Assembly: GCA_035718085.1 (NCBI GenBank)
Contig: DASTHS010000259.1
Span: forward strand, 1-7,833
Length of the DNA: 7,833 nucleotides
Direction: 5' to 3'
Origin: DASTHS01 sp035718085
GTDB taxonomy: Bacteria > Actinomycetota > Acidimicrobiia > Acidimicrobiales > Palsa-688
Below the pieces are notes generated by a model. The model was not told the origin of the DNA. It was given only the letters and a program-made list of their open reading frames with translations, and did not search any database. The position numbers and the translations under genes were made by a program. Numbering within the stretch: position 1 is the first letter of the stretch; each line of letters opens with the position of its first letter. Positions 1-6,757 of the stretch are shown in pieces.

Positions 1-55
1 GAGCAGCCGTCGCCATACCTTCTTGCCCAGCACGCCGCTCCCTCTCCTCGCTCAT
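1..55 (-). other. Possible start of an unidentified gene running off the left edge
   Basis: An ATG at 55-53 opens a minus-strand frame (MSEERERRAGQEGMATAA) that is uninterrupted to the window edge. There are only 18 codons. No clear ribosome binding site precedes the ATG, and a second in-frame ATG follows at codon 14. The frame does not resemble 3-hydroxyacyl-CoA dehydrogenase, so it is not the missing half of the neighbouring gene. It could be the first codons of a transposase or of any other gene, or chance. Confidence 0.2.
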
Positions 56-58
56 GGA

Positions 59-131
59 CCTAGACAGCCCAAAAGCTAGGCAGGGGGCGGCGTGCCCGTC
101 ACCAGCCGCCCTCAACCACCCACGGATGGGT
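59..131. other. Short inverted repeats downstream of the truncated hydratase gene
   Basis: Two small hairpin-forming sequences lie in the non-coding stretch beyond the hydratase stop. CCTAG (59-63) pairs with CTAGG (76-80) across a 12-nt loop. ACCCA (118-122) pairs with TGGGT (127-131) across CGGA and reaches the stop codon. The stems are only 5 bp and have no T-tract, so they are weak terminators at best. They could equally be the subterminal structure of a mobile element end. Confidence 0.25.
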
Positions 132-1063
132 CAGGAGAGCCCCATGGTGCCGGCACCGACGATCCCTACTGACTCGACCGGGACGGTCGGGGTGCTCGGT
201 GGGACGTCGGGAATCTTCCACACTTCACGCTCAGCGAAGAACACGTAGCGTTGCGCCGCCGACTCCGGGCTCGTGACCAGCGAGCCGAACAGCTCGCGCT
301 CGATCTCGAGGCCCTCCGCGAACGGCCGCGACACCGCCGCCTCGACGGTCTGGATGATCGCCTCCGGCGCCTTGAAGCCACGGAACTTCTTCGCGTTCGC
401 CGCACGGAACGCCGCGAAGTCCTCCGGAGACATCGGCTCCACCGGTCGGTCGCCGATCTTCGCCATCGGGGCACCCTCGGCCGCGAGGCGGCGGGCAAAC
501 ACGATGGCGTCGGCCCGCAGCGTGTTTTCGCCGGCCATCTCGTCGACGAGCCCCATGGCCAGGCACTCCTGGGCGGGAATGTGGTTGCCGGCGGTCATCA
601 TCTCCAGCGCTCGCCGGGGTCCGGCGATGCGGGGTAGGCGCTGCGTGCCGCCGGCACCCGGCAGCAGCCCGAGGTTGACCTCAGGCAGGCCGCACCTCGC
701 GCTGGGCACGGCGATCCGGTAGTGCGCGCACAGCGCGACTTCGAGCCCTCCACCGAGCGCGGTCCCGTGTATCGCCGCCACGACGGGCTTCGGTGAGGTC
801 TCCATCATCGCCTGGACCTCGAACAAGCTGGCCCCCTTGGGCGCGCCACCGAACTCCGAGATGTCGGCCCCGGCGATGAACGTTCGACCGCCACAGATGA
901 GCACGATGGCGGCGGCCGCCGGGTCGGCGATCGCGGCCTTGAATCCTTCGAACAGCCCGTCGCGCACTTTGAAAGACAAGGCGTTGACCGGCGGCGAATC
1001 GAGGGTGATGACAGCGACATCGCCGTCGAGGATCAGGTCGGTGACCTCGTTAACAGCGGACAT
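131..1063 (-). CDS. Enoyl-CoA hydratase domain of a truncated FadB/FadJ-like bifunctional enzyme
   Basis: This 310-residue protein hydrates 2-trans-enoyl-CoA in fatty-acid beta-oxidation in the cytoplasm. It has the crotonase fold: SPPVNAL near residue 23, the oxyanion-hole segment FIAGADI (62-68), HGTALGGGLE (99-108) and GLPEVNLGLLPGAGGTQRL (125-143). E108 and E128 match the two catalytic glutamates of classical hydratases, so this domain looks active. Residues 281-297 (QRYVFFAEREVWKIPDV) resemble the linker that joins hydratase to dehydrogenase in FadB/FadJ proteins of about 700 residues. The protein then enters the NAD-binding loop GAGTMG (303-308) and stops two residues later, so the whole 3-hydroxyacyl-CoA dehydrogenase is absent. 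I chose the ATG at 1063 because GGGAG (1069-1073) lies 5 nt upstream. A 22-residue longer version from 1129 has no family-like N-terminus. Hydratase identity is secure; whether the product is used is unclear. Confidence 0.88.
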   Translation of the reverse strand: MSAVNEVTDLILDGDVAVITLDSPPVNALSFKVRDGLFEGFKAAIADPAAAAIVLICGGRTFIAGADISEFGGAPKGASLFEVQAMMETSPKPVVAAIHGTALGGGLEVALCAHYRIAVPSARCGLPEVNLGLLPGAGGTQRLPRIAGPRRALEMMTAGNHIPAQECLAMGLVDEMAGENTLRADAIVFARRLAAEGAPMAKIGDRPVEPMSPEDFAAFRAANAKKFRGFKAPEAIIQTVEAAVSRPFAEGLEIERELFGSLVTSPESAAQRYVFFAEREVWKIPDVPPSTPTVPVESVGIVGAGTMGLS

Positions 1064-1068
1064 GAGAA

Positions 1069-1073
1069 CTCCC
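1069..1073 (-). promoter_or_regulatory. Ribosome binding site of the hydratase gene
   Basis: GGGAG on the minus strand with a 5-nt spacer before the ATG at 1063. It decides this start over the longer open frame from 1129, which would add 22 residues unlike the crotonase family. Confidence 0.7.
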
Positions 1074-1106
1074 AGATGGTCAGCGAGACGGCGATGGAGC
1101 GCACCA

Positions 1107-1118
1107 CGGGACGTCCCG
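1107..1118. promoter_or_regulatory. 12-bp perfect palindrome, candidate operator
   Basis: CGGGACGTCCCG is a perfect palindrome centred about 50 bp upstream of the hydratase ATG, where a repressor of the TetR or similar class could block transcription. Beta-oxidation genes are often controlled by acyl-CoA-sensing TetR-type repressors, but no regulator gene lies in this window, so the role is inferred from position and symmetry only. In a GC-rich sequence a palindrome of this length can arise by chance. Confidence 0.35.
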
Positions 1119-1133
1119 ATCTCGTGCATCCCC

Positions 1134-1163
1134 CCGTTGCACCGTTCGGCAACCGTAACCGTT
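1134..1163. repeat. Cluster of CCGTT repeats upstream of the hydratase gene
   Basis: Three exact CCGTT units (1134, 1142, 1159) and one CCGTA (1153) fall within 30 bp. Two of them form the tandem AACCGTAACCGT (1151-1162). On the minus strand they read AACGG. They lie 70-100 bp upstream of the hydratase start, in the divergent gap before the plus-strand remnant. They could be activator or repressor sites for either direction. Spacing is irregular (8, 11 and 6 bp), which argues against a single helical-phase array. Confidence 0.3.
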
Positions 1164-1195
1164 CAGGTGGCCGCGAGGCGTGGGGGCGGTATCCA

Positions 1196-1634
1196 TTGGG
1201 CCTGCTTCCCACCGCCGTCTCACCCCTGCGCGACGATGCCCCAGTGGTCGTCACCGTCGAGCGCACGGCACCCGGCGAGTGGCGCTGGGGGCTGACCCCG
1301 TCGGGCGGGTCGTTCACCTGCTGCGGTCGGCGGGTCGACAACGACCAGGACGGTGTCGAGGCCGTCGACCCGGACGACGCCGGCTACTGGGTCACGGCCC
1401 TCCGGCTCGCTGCGCCCGACCGTAAGCGGCGGTGGGTGGAGTACGACATCGACGTTGTCGGCTGGCCCGGTGGCCCTACCGCCGCTGCTGCCGGCCGCCG
1501 TAGCCCCGCGTACCGCCGATCGGCCGACGAGGATGCTCAGTACGCTCCGATCGTGGGTGCACGACCGTCCCTACCTGGTGCGGCTGACCACCGGGTCGGT
1601 CAGCGGACGGCGCTTCCACGGTGCTCAGTTGTGA
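1196..1634 (+). pseudogene. Unrecognised plus-strand gene remnant with an apparent frame change near 1480
   Basis: I do not recognise this gene. From about 1200 to 1480 one frame has strongly G/C-ending codons and gives a plausible protein (…EWRWGLTPSGG…, …AGYWVTALRLAAPDRKRRW…). Past about 1500 that frame loses codon bias and would run antisense into the phosphoesterase gene to 1972. Another frame gains the bias at about 1465 (…VALPPLLPAAVAPRTADR…LSTLRSWVHDRPYLV…) and stops at 1632-1634, overlapping the convergent phosphoesterase stop by 10 bp. A TTG at 1196 preceded by GGGGG (1182-1186) is the best start guess. The pattern fits one gene with a single-base indel, or two joined fragments. The second fragment faintly recalls the C-terminus of SfLAP/GAP-type membrane proteins, but the following hydrophobic helix is missing. 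Non-coding sequence is also possible. Confidence 0.3.
1583..1604 (-). terminator. Candidate terminator hairpin after the phosphoesterase gene
   Basis: GCTGACC (1583-1589) and GGTCAGC (1598-1604) form a perfect 7-bp stem with an 8-nt loop, 20 nt beyond the phosphoesterase stop codon. There is no T-tract, which is common for hairpin terminators in high-GC actinobacteria but leaves the call tentative. The stem also lies within the plus-strand remnant. Confidence 0.4.
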
Positions 1635-3448
1635 TCGATCGACTCCGGCTGCCCGTGCTCGACGCGCCGGGCCCTGGCCAGCCAGCCACCGGCGTGGGTG
1701 GCGTCGCTGGCACCGGAGGTGACCCGCTTGGCCGCGACCATGGCCAGGGCAGTGGCCAGGCCGGCGCCGAGCAGGAGCGCCGGGGTGCCCTCGGGGAGCT
1801 GGGGCGTGGGCGCCTGGGTCCAGGTGGGCGCCGGACCCCGCCGGTGACGACCGCCCGGCTCCTGGGTGGGCATGGTGCCGTCGGCGCCGGGCCTCCCCTG
1901 CACCGGCGACTCGGCGCCGCTGTTGTTGGTGACCAGCAGCAGCTGGGAGGCCTGGAAGGCCGCCGCCAGTGACGAGGTGACCGCCTGGGGCACCGACAGC
2001 ACCGGGTTGGTGAAGTCGAACGTGGAGGTGAGGTCGCCCACCAGGGCGTAACGCCAGTCCGACACGATGCCCCTGGGTGTGACCCCGTTGTCAGGGGTGC
2101 CGAAGACCGTCTCGACCAGCTTGAGGCCCGAGGTGTGGTCGAACAGCTCGCTGTCGACGTAGCCGCCGACGGTCCAGGGGCTGATCACCAGCATCGGCAC
2201 CCGGAAGCCGAGGCCCACCGGGCCGGCGATGCCGTAGGAGGGGTCACTCGGTGGCGTGGTCTTGCCCGTCGTCGGGTCGGTCGACCCGACGTTGTAGCCG
2301 AACGCCTTGGCGGTGAGGAACTCGCCCGGCGTGCCGGGCGGCGGCTGGGGCGGCGGGACGTGGTCGAAGTAGCCGTCGTTCTCGTCGTAGGTGAGCAGCA
2401 GCACCGTGTCCTTCCACGACGGGCTCTGCATGAGGGCGGTGATGATGGGCTCGTAGTACTGCGGCCCGTTGTTGATGGGGCCGTCACCGGGGTGCTCGGT
2501 CGACTGGACCGTCGGGAAGATCCAGGACACCTGCGGCAGGGTGCCAGCCGAGATGTCGGCGAGCAGGCCGGCGTTCGACTCGTCGTTCGACGTGCCGTTG
2601 AGGTAGTTGGTGGCCCCTGCGGTGCCCCCGGCCGCCGCTGGCGCGTTGTACTGCTCGAAGGCCGGGAACATGTTGAGGAGGTGGTTGCTGGCCTGGTCGG
2701 TGTAGGCCTTCCAGGTGATGCCCGCCCTCGTCAGGCGCTCGGGGAAGGTCTCGTAGGTGAACACGCCCTGGCCGCCGTTGTTCACGAACACGTTCTCGTC
2801 GGTGGTGAGCAGCGGGCCGCCGCCCTTGCCCTCGGGGTCGATCGACCCCATCTGCCACATGAGCCGGTTCGGGTAGGTGGGGCCGAGCACCGAGCAGAAG
2901 TAGTTGTCGCAGATGGTGAACGCGTCGGCCATCGCGTGGTGGTACGGGGCGTCGGCCCGGGTCAGGTACCCCATGACGTCCTGGTAGGCCGACACGCCGT
3001 CGGCCTGCAGGTGGGCGGAGAGCCAGTTGTCGTTGGCCCCGTTGTTCAGCGATGCGTGCTGGGGCACCCAGTTGTGGCTGAGGTCGGTGTCGCCGGAGGG
3101 GTTGTTGCTCTCGGTGAGGCGGAACGGCAGCTCGTAGTCGTTCGTCGTCGGGTCGTACTGCTCGAAGATGTTGCCGCCGTCGGGTCTGGCGACGCTGCGG
3201 TCGTCGAACCCCCGCACGCCCGAGAGCGTGCCGAAGAGGTGGTCGAACGACCGGTTCTCCATCATCAGGAACACGATGTGCTTGATGTTCTGGCGGGCCA
3301 ACTCCTGCTGGGTGGCATCGGCCGCGCCCGCCGACGCAGCATCGGGCAGCAGCGGCGCCACAGCCGTGGTGGCGGCGGTGACGGCGGCGGCCTGCAGCAC
3401 CCGCCGGCGGGTCACGGGGGTCCGGGCGATGGGCAGCGCGTCGTCCAC
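1625..3448 (-). CDS. Tat-exported, membrane-anchored phospholipase C/acid phosphatase-family phosphoesterase
   Basis: This 607-residue hydrolase cleaves phosphoesters outside the membrane; substrates could be phospholipids, nucleotides or other phosphomonoesters. The N-terminus is a Tat signal: TRRRVLQ (13-19), a hydrophobic stretch and a likely cleavage after ASA (40). Family motifs follow in order: ENRSFDHLFG (64-73), GPTYPNR (189-195) with T191 at the usual nucleophile position, STEHPGDG (316-323), TYDENDGYFDHVPPP (353-367), SPWT (423-426) and FDHTS (436-440). These carry the expected metal ligands and active-site residues. The core ends near 510, without the two C-terminal domains of PlcH-type haemolysins. 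A Pro/Thr-rich linker (about 512-555), one hydrophobic helix (about 556-573) and a basic 34-residue tail starting at KR (574) indicate a cell-surface anchor. The start is GTG with GGAAG (3457-3461) 8 nt upstream. A possible PHO box lies upstream. Family is certain; phospholipase versus phosphatase activity is not resolved. Confidence 0.9.
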   Translation of the reverse strand: MDDALPIARTPVTRRRVLQAAAVTAATTAVAPLLPDAASAGAADATQQELARQNIKHIVFLMMENRSFDHLFGTLSGVRGFDDRSVARPDGGNIFEQYDPTTNDYELPFRLTESNNPSGDTDLSHNWVPQHASLNNGANDNWLSAHLQADGVSAYQDVMGYLTRADAPYHHAMADAFTICDNYFCSVLGPTYPNRLMWQMGSIDPEGKGGGPLLTTDENVFVNNGGQGVFTYETFPERLTRAGITWKAYTDQASNHLLNMFPAFEQYNAPAAAGGTAGATNYLNGTSNDESNAGLLADISAGTLPQVSWIFPTVQSTEHPGDGPINNGPQYYEPIITALMQSPSWKDTVLLLTYDENDGYFDHVPPPQPPPGTPGEFLTAKAFGYNVGSTDPTTGKTTPPSDPSYGIAGPVGLGFRVPMLVISPWTVGGYVDSELFDHTSGLKLVETVFGTPDNGVTPRGIVSDWRYALVGDLTSTFDFTNPVLSVPQAVTSSLAAAFQASQLLLVTNNSGAESPVQGRPGADGTMPTQEPGGRHRRGPAPTWTQAPTPQLPEGTPALLLGAGLATALAMVAAKRVTSGASDATHAGGWLARARRVEHGQPESIDHN

Positions 3449-3456
3449 GCACCTAG

Positions 3457-3461
3457 CTTCC
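3457..3461 (-). promoter_or_regulatory. Ribosome binding site of the phosphoesterase gene
   Basis: GGAAG on the minus strand with an 8-nt spacer before the GTG at 3448. It supports the GTG start, which is also the only start that keeps the full twin-arginine signal. Confidence 0.55.
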
Positions 3462-3479
3462 GCATCCGCCCGTCAGGCC

Positions 3480-3494
3480 CCTGCCGGTGGCAGG
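3480..3494. other. Perfect 6-bp hairpin in the gap upstream of the phosphoesterase gene
   Basis: CCTGCC (3480-3485) and GGCAGG (3489-3494) flank a 3-nt loop. The structure lies after the carotenoid oxygenase stop and about 32 nt before the phosphoesterase start. Part of it overlaps the downstream GTTCACCT unit. No T-tract follows. It could attenuate read-through from the upstream block, be a protein-binding palindrome, or be incidental. Confidence 0.3.
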
Positions 3495-3521
3495 TGAACT
3501 CTTGTGGTCGCCGAGGTGAAC
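3489..3521 (-). promoter_or_regulatory. Candidate PHO box (PhoP-type direct repeats)
   Basis: On the minus strand GTTCACCTCGG (3521-3511) and GTTCACCTGCC (3499-3489) lie in the same orientation, 22 nt start to start, with a poorly conserved 11-nt unit between them. Streptomyces PhoP binds 11-nt direct repeats with consensus G(G/T)TCAYYYR(G/C)G; each outer unit matches 10 of 11 positions by my count and the middle one about 5. The site begins just after the carotenoid oxygenase stop and ends 40 nt before the start of a secreted phosphoesterase, a typical phosphate-regulon gene class. I could not identify a convincing -10 element. The assignment relies on remembered consensus and context. Confidence 0.5.
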
Positions 3522-3525
3522 GCCG

Positions 3526-4842
3526 TCAGGCGGGGTCGGCCAACCAGGTGCCGTGGAAGCCGTCGGGCACCCGCTGGGGCAGGCGGACCCGGGCGACGGG
3601 CTCCGCGCTGATGTCGTCGGCGTCCCAGACGCACAGCTCGCTGCCGTCGGTGGCGGCGTCGTAGACGTAGGCGAGCAGCCAACCCGGCCCGCCCGGGGTG
3701 TCGTCCGCGGCCACGAAGGTCGGCTCCGACGGCACCCGGCCGGGGCCGGCCGGCGCCCAGGTCGAGGTCCCCGCGAGCAGGTCGTAGGCGGCGAGGCCCT
3801 TGGCCCCGTCGCGCTCCCCGAGCACCCAGCCGCGGTCGGCGCGCCGGCCGAGCAGCCGGTCGTCGATGCGGGGCATCTCGCAGGCCAGGTCGTCGACCGG
3901 CCCCTCGTGCACCCGGCCGCCGGTCAGGTCGACCTCCCAGCGCCACAGCGCCGTCGGCGCGAACGTCATGGCGCCGTCACGCCAGAGCTCCGGGTAGCGC
4001 ACCACGTGGGCCACCAGCACCCCGTCGTGCTCGTAGGCGTTGAGGGTGTGGAACACGTAGCACGGCTCGACGTCGACCCAGCGCAGCGGCCCGGTCGGGT
4101 CGGCCCGGTCGAGCAGGCCGAGGCGGGCGCCGTAGCCGTCGTCCCAACGGAACGGCATCGAGCCGGTCATCGCCGACGCCAGGTCGAACACGACCGGCAG
4201 GTCCATGAACACCACGTGGCGCTCGGTGAGGAGCATGTCGTGCACCATCGTCGGCCCCGGCACTTCGATCGGGCGCGAGCAGTCGAGACGGCCGGCGGCG
4301 TCGGCGCGGTGGTATGTCAGGTAGGGCTCGAAGAGGTCGTAGCCGAAGAAGTGCAGCTCGCCGGTGACCGGGTCGGCCTTCGGGTGGGCGGTCATGGCCG
4401 TGCCCAGCCGGCCGTCGAAGTCGTAGGGGCCGAGGGTGGCCAGCTCGGCGTCGACGAGGTGCGGGAAGCTGCTCTCGACCAGCGCCATGGTGCGCCCGGC
4501 GTGGCGCACCACCGAGGTGTTGGCTGCGCCGGCCCGGTAGTTCGGCGCCCCTGTGCTCGGGCCGCGCACCGGCACGCCGTCGGTGAAGGTGGGTGTGCGC
4601 ACCCACCGGTTGCGGTACCAGGCGGCCCGGCCGCCTTGGAGGCGCACCCCGTGGAGCATCCCGTCGCCGAAGAACCAGTGCCCCGGGTCGCCCGACACCG
4701 GGTTCGGCCCGTTGCGCACGTAGACGCCGCTGAGCGAGGGCGGCAGCTCGCCGGTGACGGGCAGGTCGACGGCGTCGACCTCGCGGTCGACGGGCCGGGC
4801 GCTGCCGGTCAGGTAGCCGGGTGCGCTGTCCGCGTCGCCCAT
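3526..4842 (-). CDS. Carotenoid oxygenase (RPE65/CCD family), non-haem iron(II) dioxygenase
   Basis: This 438-residue enzyme should cleave a conjugated double bond of a carotenoid, apocarotenoid or stilbene-like substrate with O2, giving two aldehyde or ketone products. It opens with the family hallmark GELPPSLSGVYVRNGPNP (31-48), then GDGMLHGVRL (59-68) and the YRNRWVRT segment (76-83). The four iron-binding histidines of the seven-bladed propeller are H153 (TAHPKADP), H201 (MVHDM), H265 (VFHTLNAYE) and H430 (GFHGTW). E373 in SEPTFV fits a second-shell glutamate. No signal peptide is seen, so it is likely cytoplasmic or membrane-peripheral. The ATG lies 7 nt after the ABC gene stop with no good ribosome binding site of its own, which suggests translational coupling. 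It is slightly short for the family (often 450-500). Family membership is secure; the substrate cannot be read from sequence. Confidence 0.93.
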   Translation of the reverse strand: MGDADSAPGYLTGSARPVDREVDAVDLPVTGELPPSLSGVYVRNGPNPVSGDPGHWFFGDGMLHGVRLQGGRAAWYRNRWVRTPTFTDGVPVRGPSTGAPNYRAGAANTSVVRHAGRTMALVESSFPHLVDAELATLGPYDFDGRLGTAMTAHPKADPVTGELHFFGYDLFEPYLTYHRADAAGRLDCSRPIEVPGPTMVHDMLLTERHVVFMDLPVVFDLASAMTGSMPFRWDDGYGARLGLLDRADPTGPLRWVDVEPCYVFHTLNAYEHDGVLVAHVVRYPELWRDGAMTFAPTALWRWEVDLTGGRVHEGPVDDLACEMPRIDDRLLGRRADRGWVLGERDGAKGLAAYDLLAGTSTWAPAGPGRVPSEPTFVAADDTPGGPGWLLAYVYDAATDGSELCVWDADDISAEPVARVRLPQRVPDGFHGTWLADPA

Positions 4843-4849
4843 GCCGGGC

Positions 4850-6757
4850 TCAGCCGACCTCGGCGGCGGGGGCTGCGAACTGCGCGGCGTACAGCCGGGC
4901 GTAGGCGCCGCCGGCGGCGAGCAGCTCGTCGTGTGACCCCTGCTCGACGATGCGGCCGTCTTCCATCACCAAGATCACGTCGGCGCCGCGGATGGTCGAG
5001 AGCCGGTGGGCGATCACGAAGCTGGTGCGGTTGGCCCGCAGCCGGTTCATGGCCTCCTGGATCTGCACCTCCGTGCGGGTGTCGACCGAGCTGGTCGCCT
5101 CGTCGAGGATCAGGATCGACGGCTCGGCCAGGAACGCCCGGGCGATGGTGAGCAGCTGCTTCTGGCCGGCCGACACGTTGTCGGCCTCCTCGTTGAGCTG
5201 GGTGTCGTAGCCGTCGGGCAGGGAGTGCACGAACCGGTCGACGTAGGTGGCGCCGGCCGCGGCGAGGACCTCGTCGTCGGAGGCACCCGGGCGCCCGTAG
5301 GCGATGTTGTCGCGGATCGACCCGCCGAAGAGCCACGTGTCCTGCAGCACCATGCCCGTCTGGCTGCGCAGCCGGGCACGGGGGATGGCGGTGATGTCGA
5401 CGCCGTCGATGGTGATGCGGCCGGCGTCGAGCTCGTAGAAGCGCATGATCAGGTTGACCAGCGTGGTCTTGCCGGCACCGGTCGGACCGACGATGGCGAT
5501 CGTCTGCCCCGGCTCGGCGGTCAGCGACAGGTGCTCGATCAGCGGCCGGCCCGGCGTGTAGGAGAACGACACGTCGTCGAAGACCACCCGGCCGCGCGTC
5601 GCAGGCAGGTCGGCGGCGGGGGCGTCGGGTGTCTGCTCGTCCGCGTCGAGCAGCTCGGTCACCCGCTCGAGCGAGGCCATCCCGCTCTGGAAGATGTTCA
5701 TCAGCGACGCCAGCTGCGTCAGCGGCATCGAGAACGTCCGCGAGTACTGCACGAACGCCTGGATGTCGCCGATGCTGATGGCGCCCGACGCCACGCGCAG
5801 GCCGCCCACCACGGCGACGAGCACGTACTGCACGTTGCTCAGGAACATCGTGACCGGCTGCATGAGGCTCGAGCGGAACTGGGCGCCGAACGACGCCTCG
5901 TAGAGCTGGTCGTTGGTCGTGCGGAAGCGGCCCTCGACCTCCGCCTGCCGGCCGAACGACTTGACGATGGCGTGGCCGGTGAACGCCTCCTCGACGATGG
6001 CGTTGAGCGCCCCGGTCGAGCGCCACTGGGCCATGTAGCGGGGCCGGGCCTGGCGGGCGATCACCCGCATCGACCACACCGACAGGGGCACGACGGTGAG
6101 GGCCACCCCCGCCAGCAGCGGCGAGATGGTGAACATCATGACCGCCACACCAACGATCAGCAGCACCGAGTTGAGCATCTGGCTGAGGGTCTGCTGCAGC
6201 GACTGGGCGATGTTGTCGATGTCGTTGGTGACCCGGCTCAGGAGGTCGCCGCGCGACTCCTGGTCGATGTAGCTCAGCGGGAGGGCGTGCACCTTCTCCT
6301 CCGCCTGGCGGCGCAGCCGCTGCATCAGCCGCTGCACCACCCCGGCGAGGGTGTAGGCGGTCAGCAGCTGCAGCAGGGCCGAGGTGACGTAGAGGGCGAC
6401 CGCCTCGAACAGCACGCGGTGCAGCGCGGCGAAGTCGAAGCGGTGGCGCACGACGCCGCTGATGATGATGTCGGTGCCGTGGCCGAGCACCCGCGGCCCG
6501 AACACGTTGCACACGACCCCGGTGACGGCGAAGGCCGCCACCATCGCCAACTTCACCTTCTCGGTGGAGAGCATGCCCACCAGGCGGCGCACGACCGCCC
6601 CGAAGTCCTTCGACTTCTCCGCCGGCACGCCGGCGGCGTTCCAGCGGCCCGCCGGACGGGTCTCGCTCGGCGCCACCCTGCGGATGTCGTCGGCCGCGTC
6701 GGGGCCGTCGCCGGCGGCCGACGGGTCGGTGGTGGGCGGCTGCTCGACCGCGGTCAC
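4850..6757 (-). CDS. ABC exporter half-transporter, catalytically competent subunit of a heterodimer
   Basis: This 635-residue protein is a fused membrane-nucleotide-binding subunit of a type IV ABC exporter. An acidic, Pro-rich N-terminal tail leads to AEKSKDF (46-52), a motif I associate with heterodimeric multidrug-type exporters. Transmembrane helices lie roughly at 68-88, 114-134, 193-212, 213-232 and 299-335. The nucleotide-binding domain has Walker A GPTGAGKT (424-431), Q-loop Q472, signature VSAGQ (528-532), Walker B with catalytic E553 (ILILDEATSSVD) and H-loop H584. All residues for hydrolysis are present, but the signature deviates from LSGGQ. GTG is the start: it overlaps the upstream TGA as GTGA and has GGGGGAG 8 nt before it. 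The gene lies between its likely partner subunit and a carotenoid oxygenase. Cargo is unknown; drug, lipid or apocarotenoid export are all possible. Confidence 0.94.
   Translation of the reverse strand: MTAVEQPPTTDPSAAGDGPDAADDIRRVAPSETRPAGRWNAAGVPAEKSKDFGAVVRRLVGMLSTEKVKLAMVAAFAVTGVVCNVFGPRVLGHGTDIIISGVVRHRFDFAALHRVLFEAVALYVTSALLQLLTAYTLAGVVQRLMQRLRRQAEEKVHALPLSYIDQESRGDLLSRVTNDIDNIAQSLQQTLSQMLNSVLLIVGVAVMMFTISPLLAGVALTVVPLSVWSMRVIARQARPRYMAQWRSTGALNAIVEEAFTGHAIVKSFGRQAEVEGRFRTTNDQLYEASFGAQFRSSLMQPVTMFLSNVQYVLVAVVGGLRVASGAISIGDIQAFVQYSRTFSMPLTQLASLMNIFQSGMASLERVTELLDADEQTPDAPAADLPATRGRVVFDDVSFSYTPGRPLIEHLSLTAEPGQTIAIVGPTGAGKTTLVNLIMRFYELDAGRITIDGVDITAIPRARLRSQTGMVLQDTWLFGGSIRDNIAYGRPGASDDEVLAAAGATYVDRFVHSLPDGYDTQLNEEADNVSAGQKQLLTIARAFLAEPSILILDEATSSVDTRTEVQIQEAMNRLRANRTSFVIAHRLSTIRGADVILVMEDGRIVEQGSHDELLAAGGAYARLYAAQFAAPAAEVG

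Noticed and set aside
1064..1129. N-terminal extension of the hydratase to a start at 1129
   Set aside because: It adds residues unlike any crotonase N-terminus and skips a good GGGAG site placed 5 nt before the ATG at 1063.
1312..1322. GTTCACCTGCT on the plus strand, close to the PHO-box unit
   Set aside because: It stands alone, with no second unit 11 or 22 nt away, and lies inside a stretch with coding bias in the same direction.
1..1624. Possible shift in base composition between the left part and the rest, as a sign of transfer
   Set aside because: Hand counts of single 60-base lines vary too much to support a boundary: 43 G/C at 301-360 and 35 at 961-1020, against 38 at 5401-5460 and 48 at 4741-4800.
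2135..3664. A 509-codon plus-strand open frame antisense to the phosphoesterase gene
   Set aside because: The opposite strand encodes a protein with all family motifs. The antisense product is a Val/Gly/Arg-rich sequence typical of GC-rich shadow frames.
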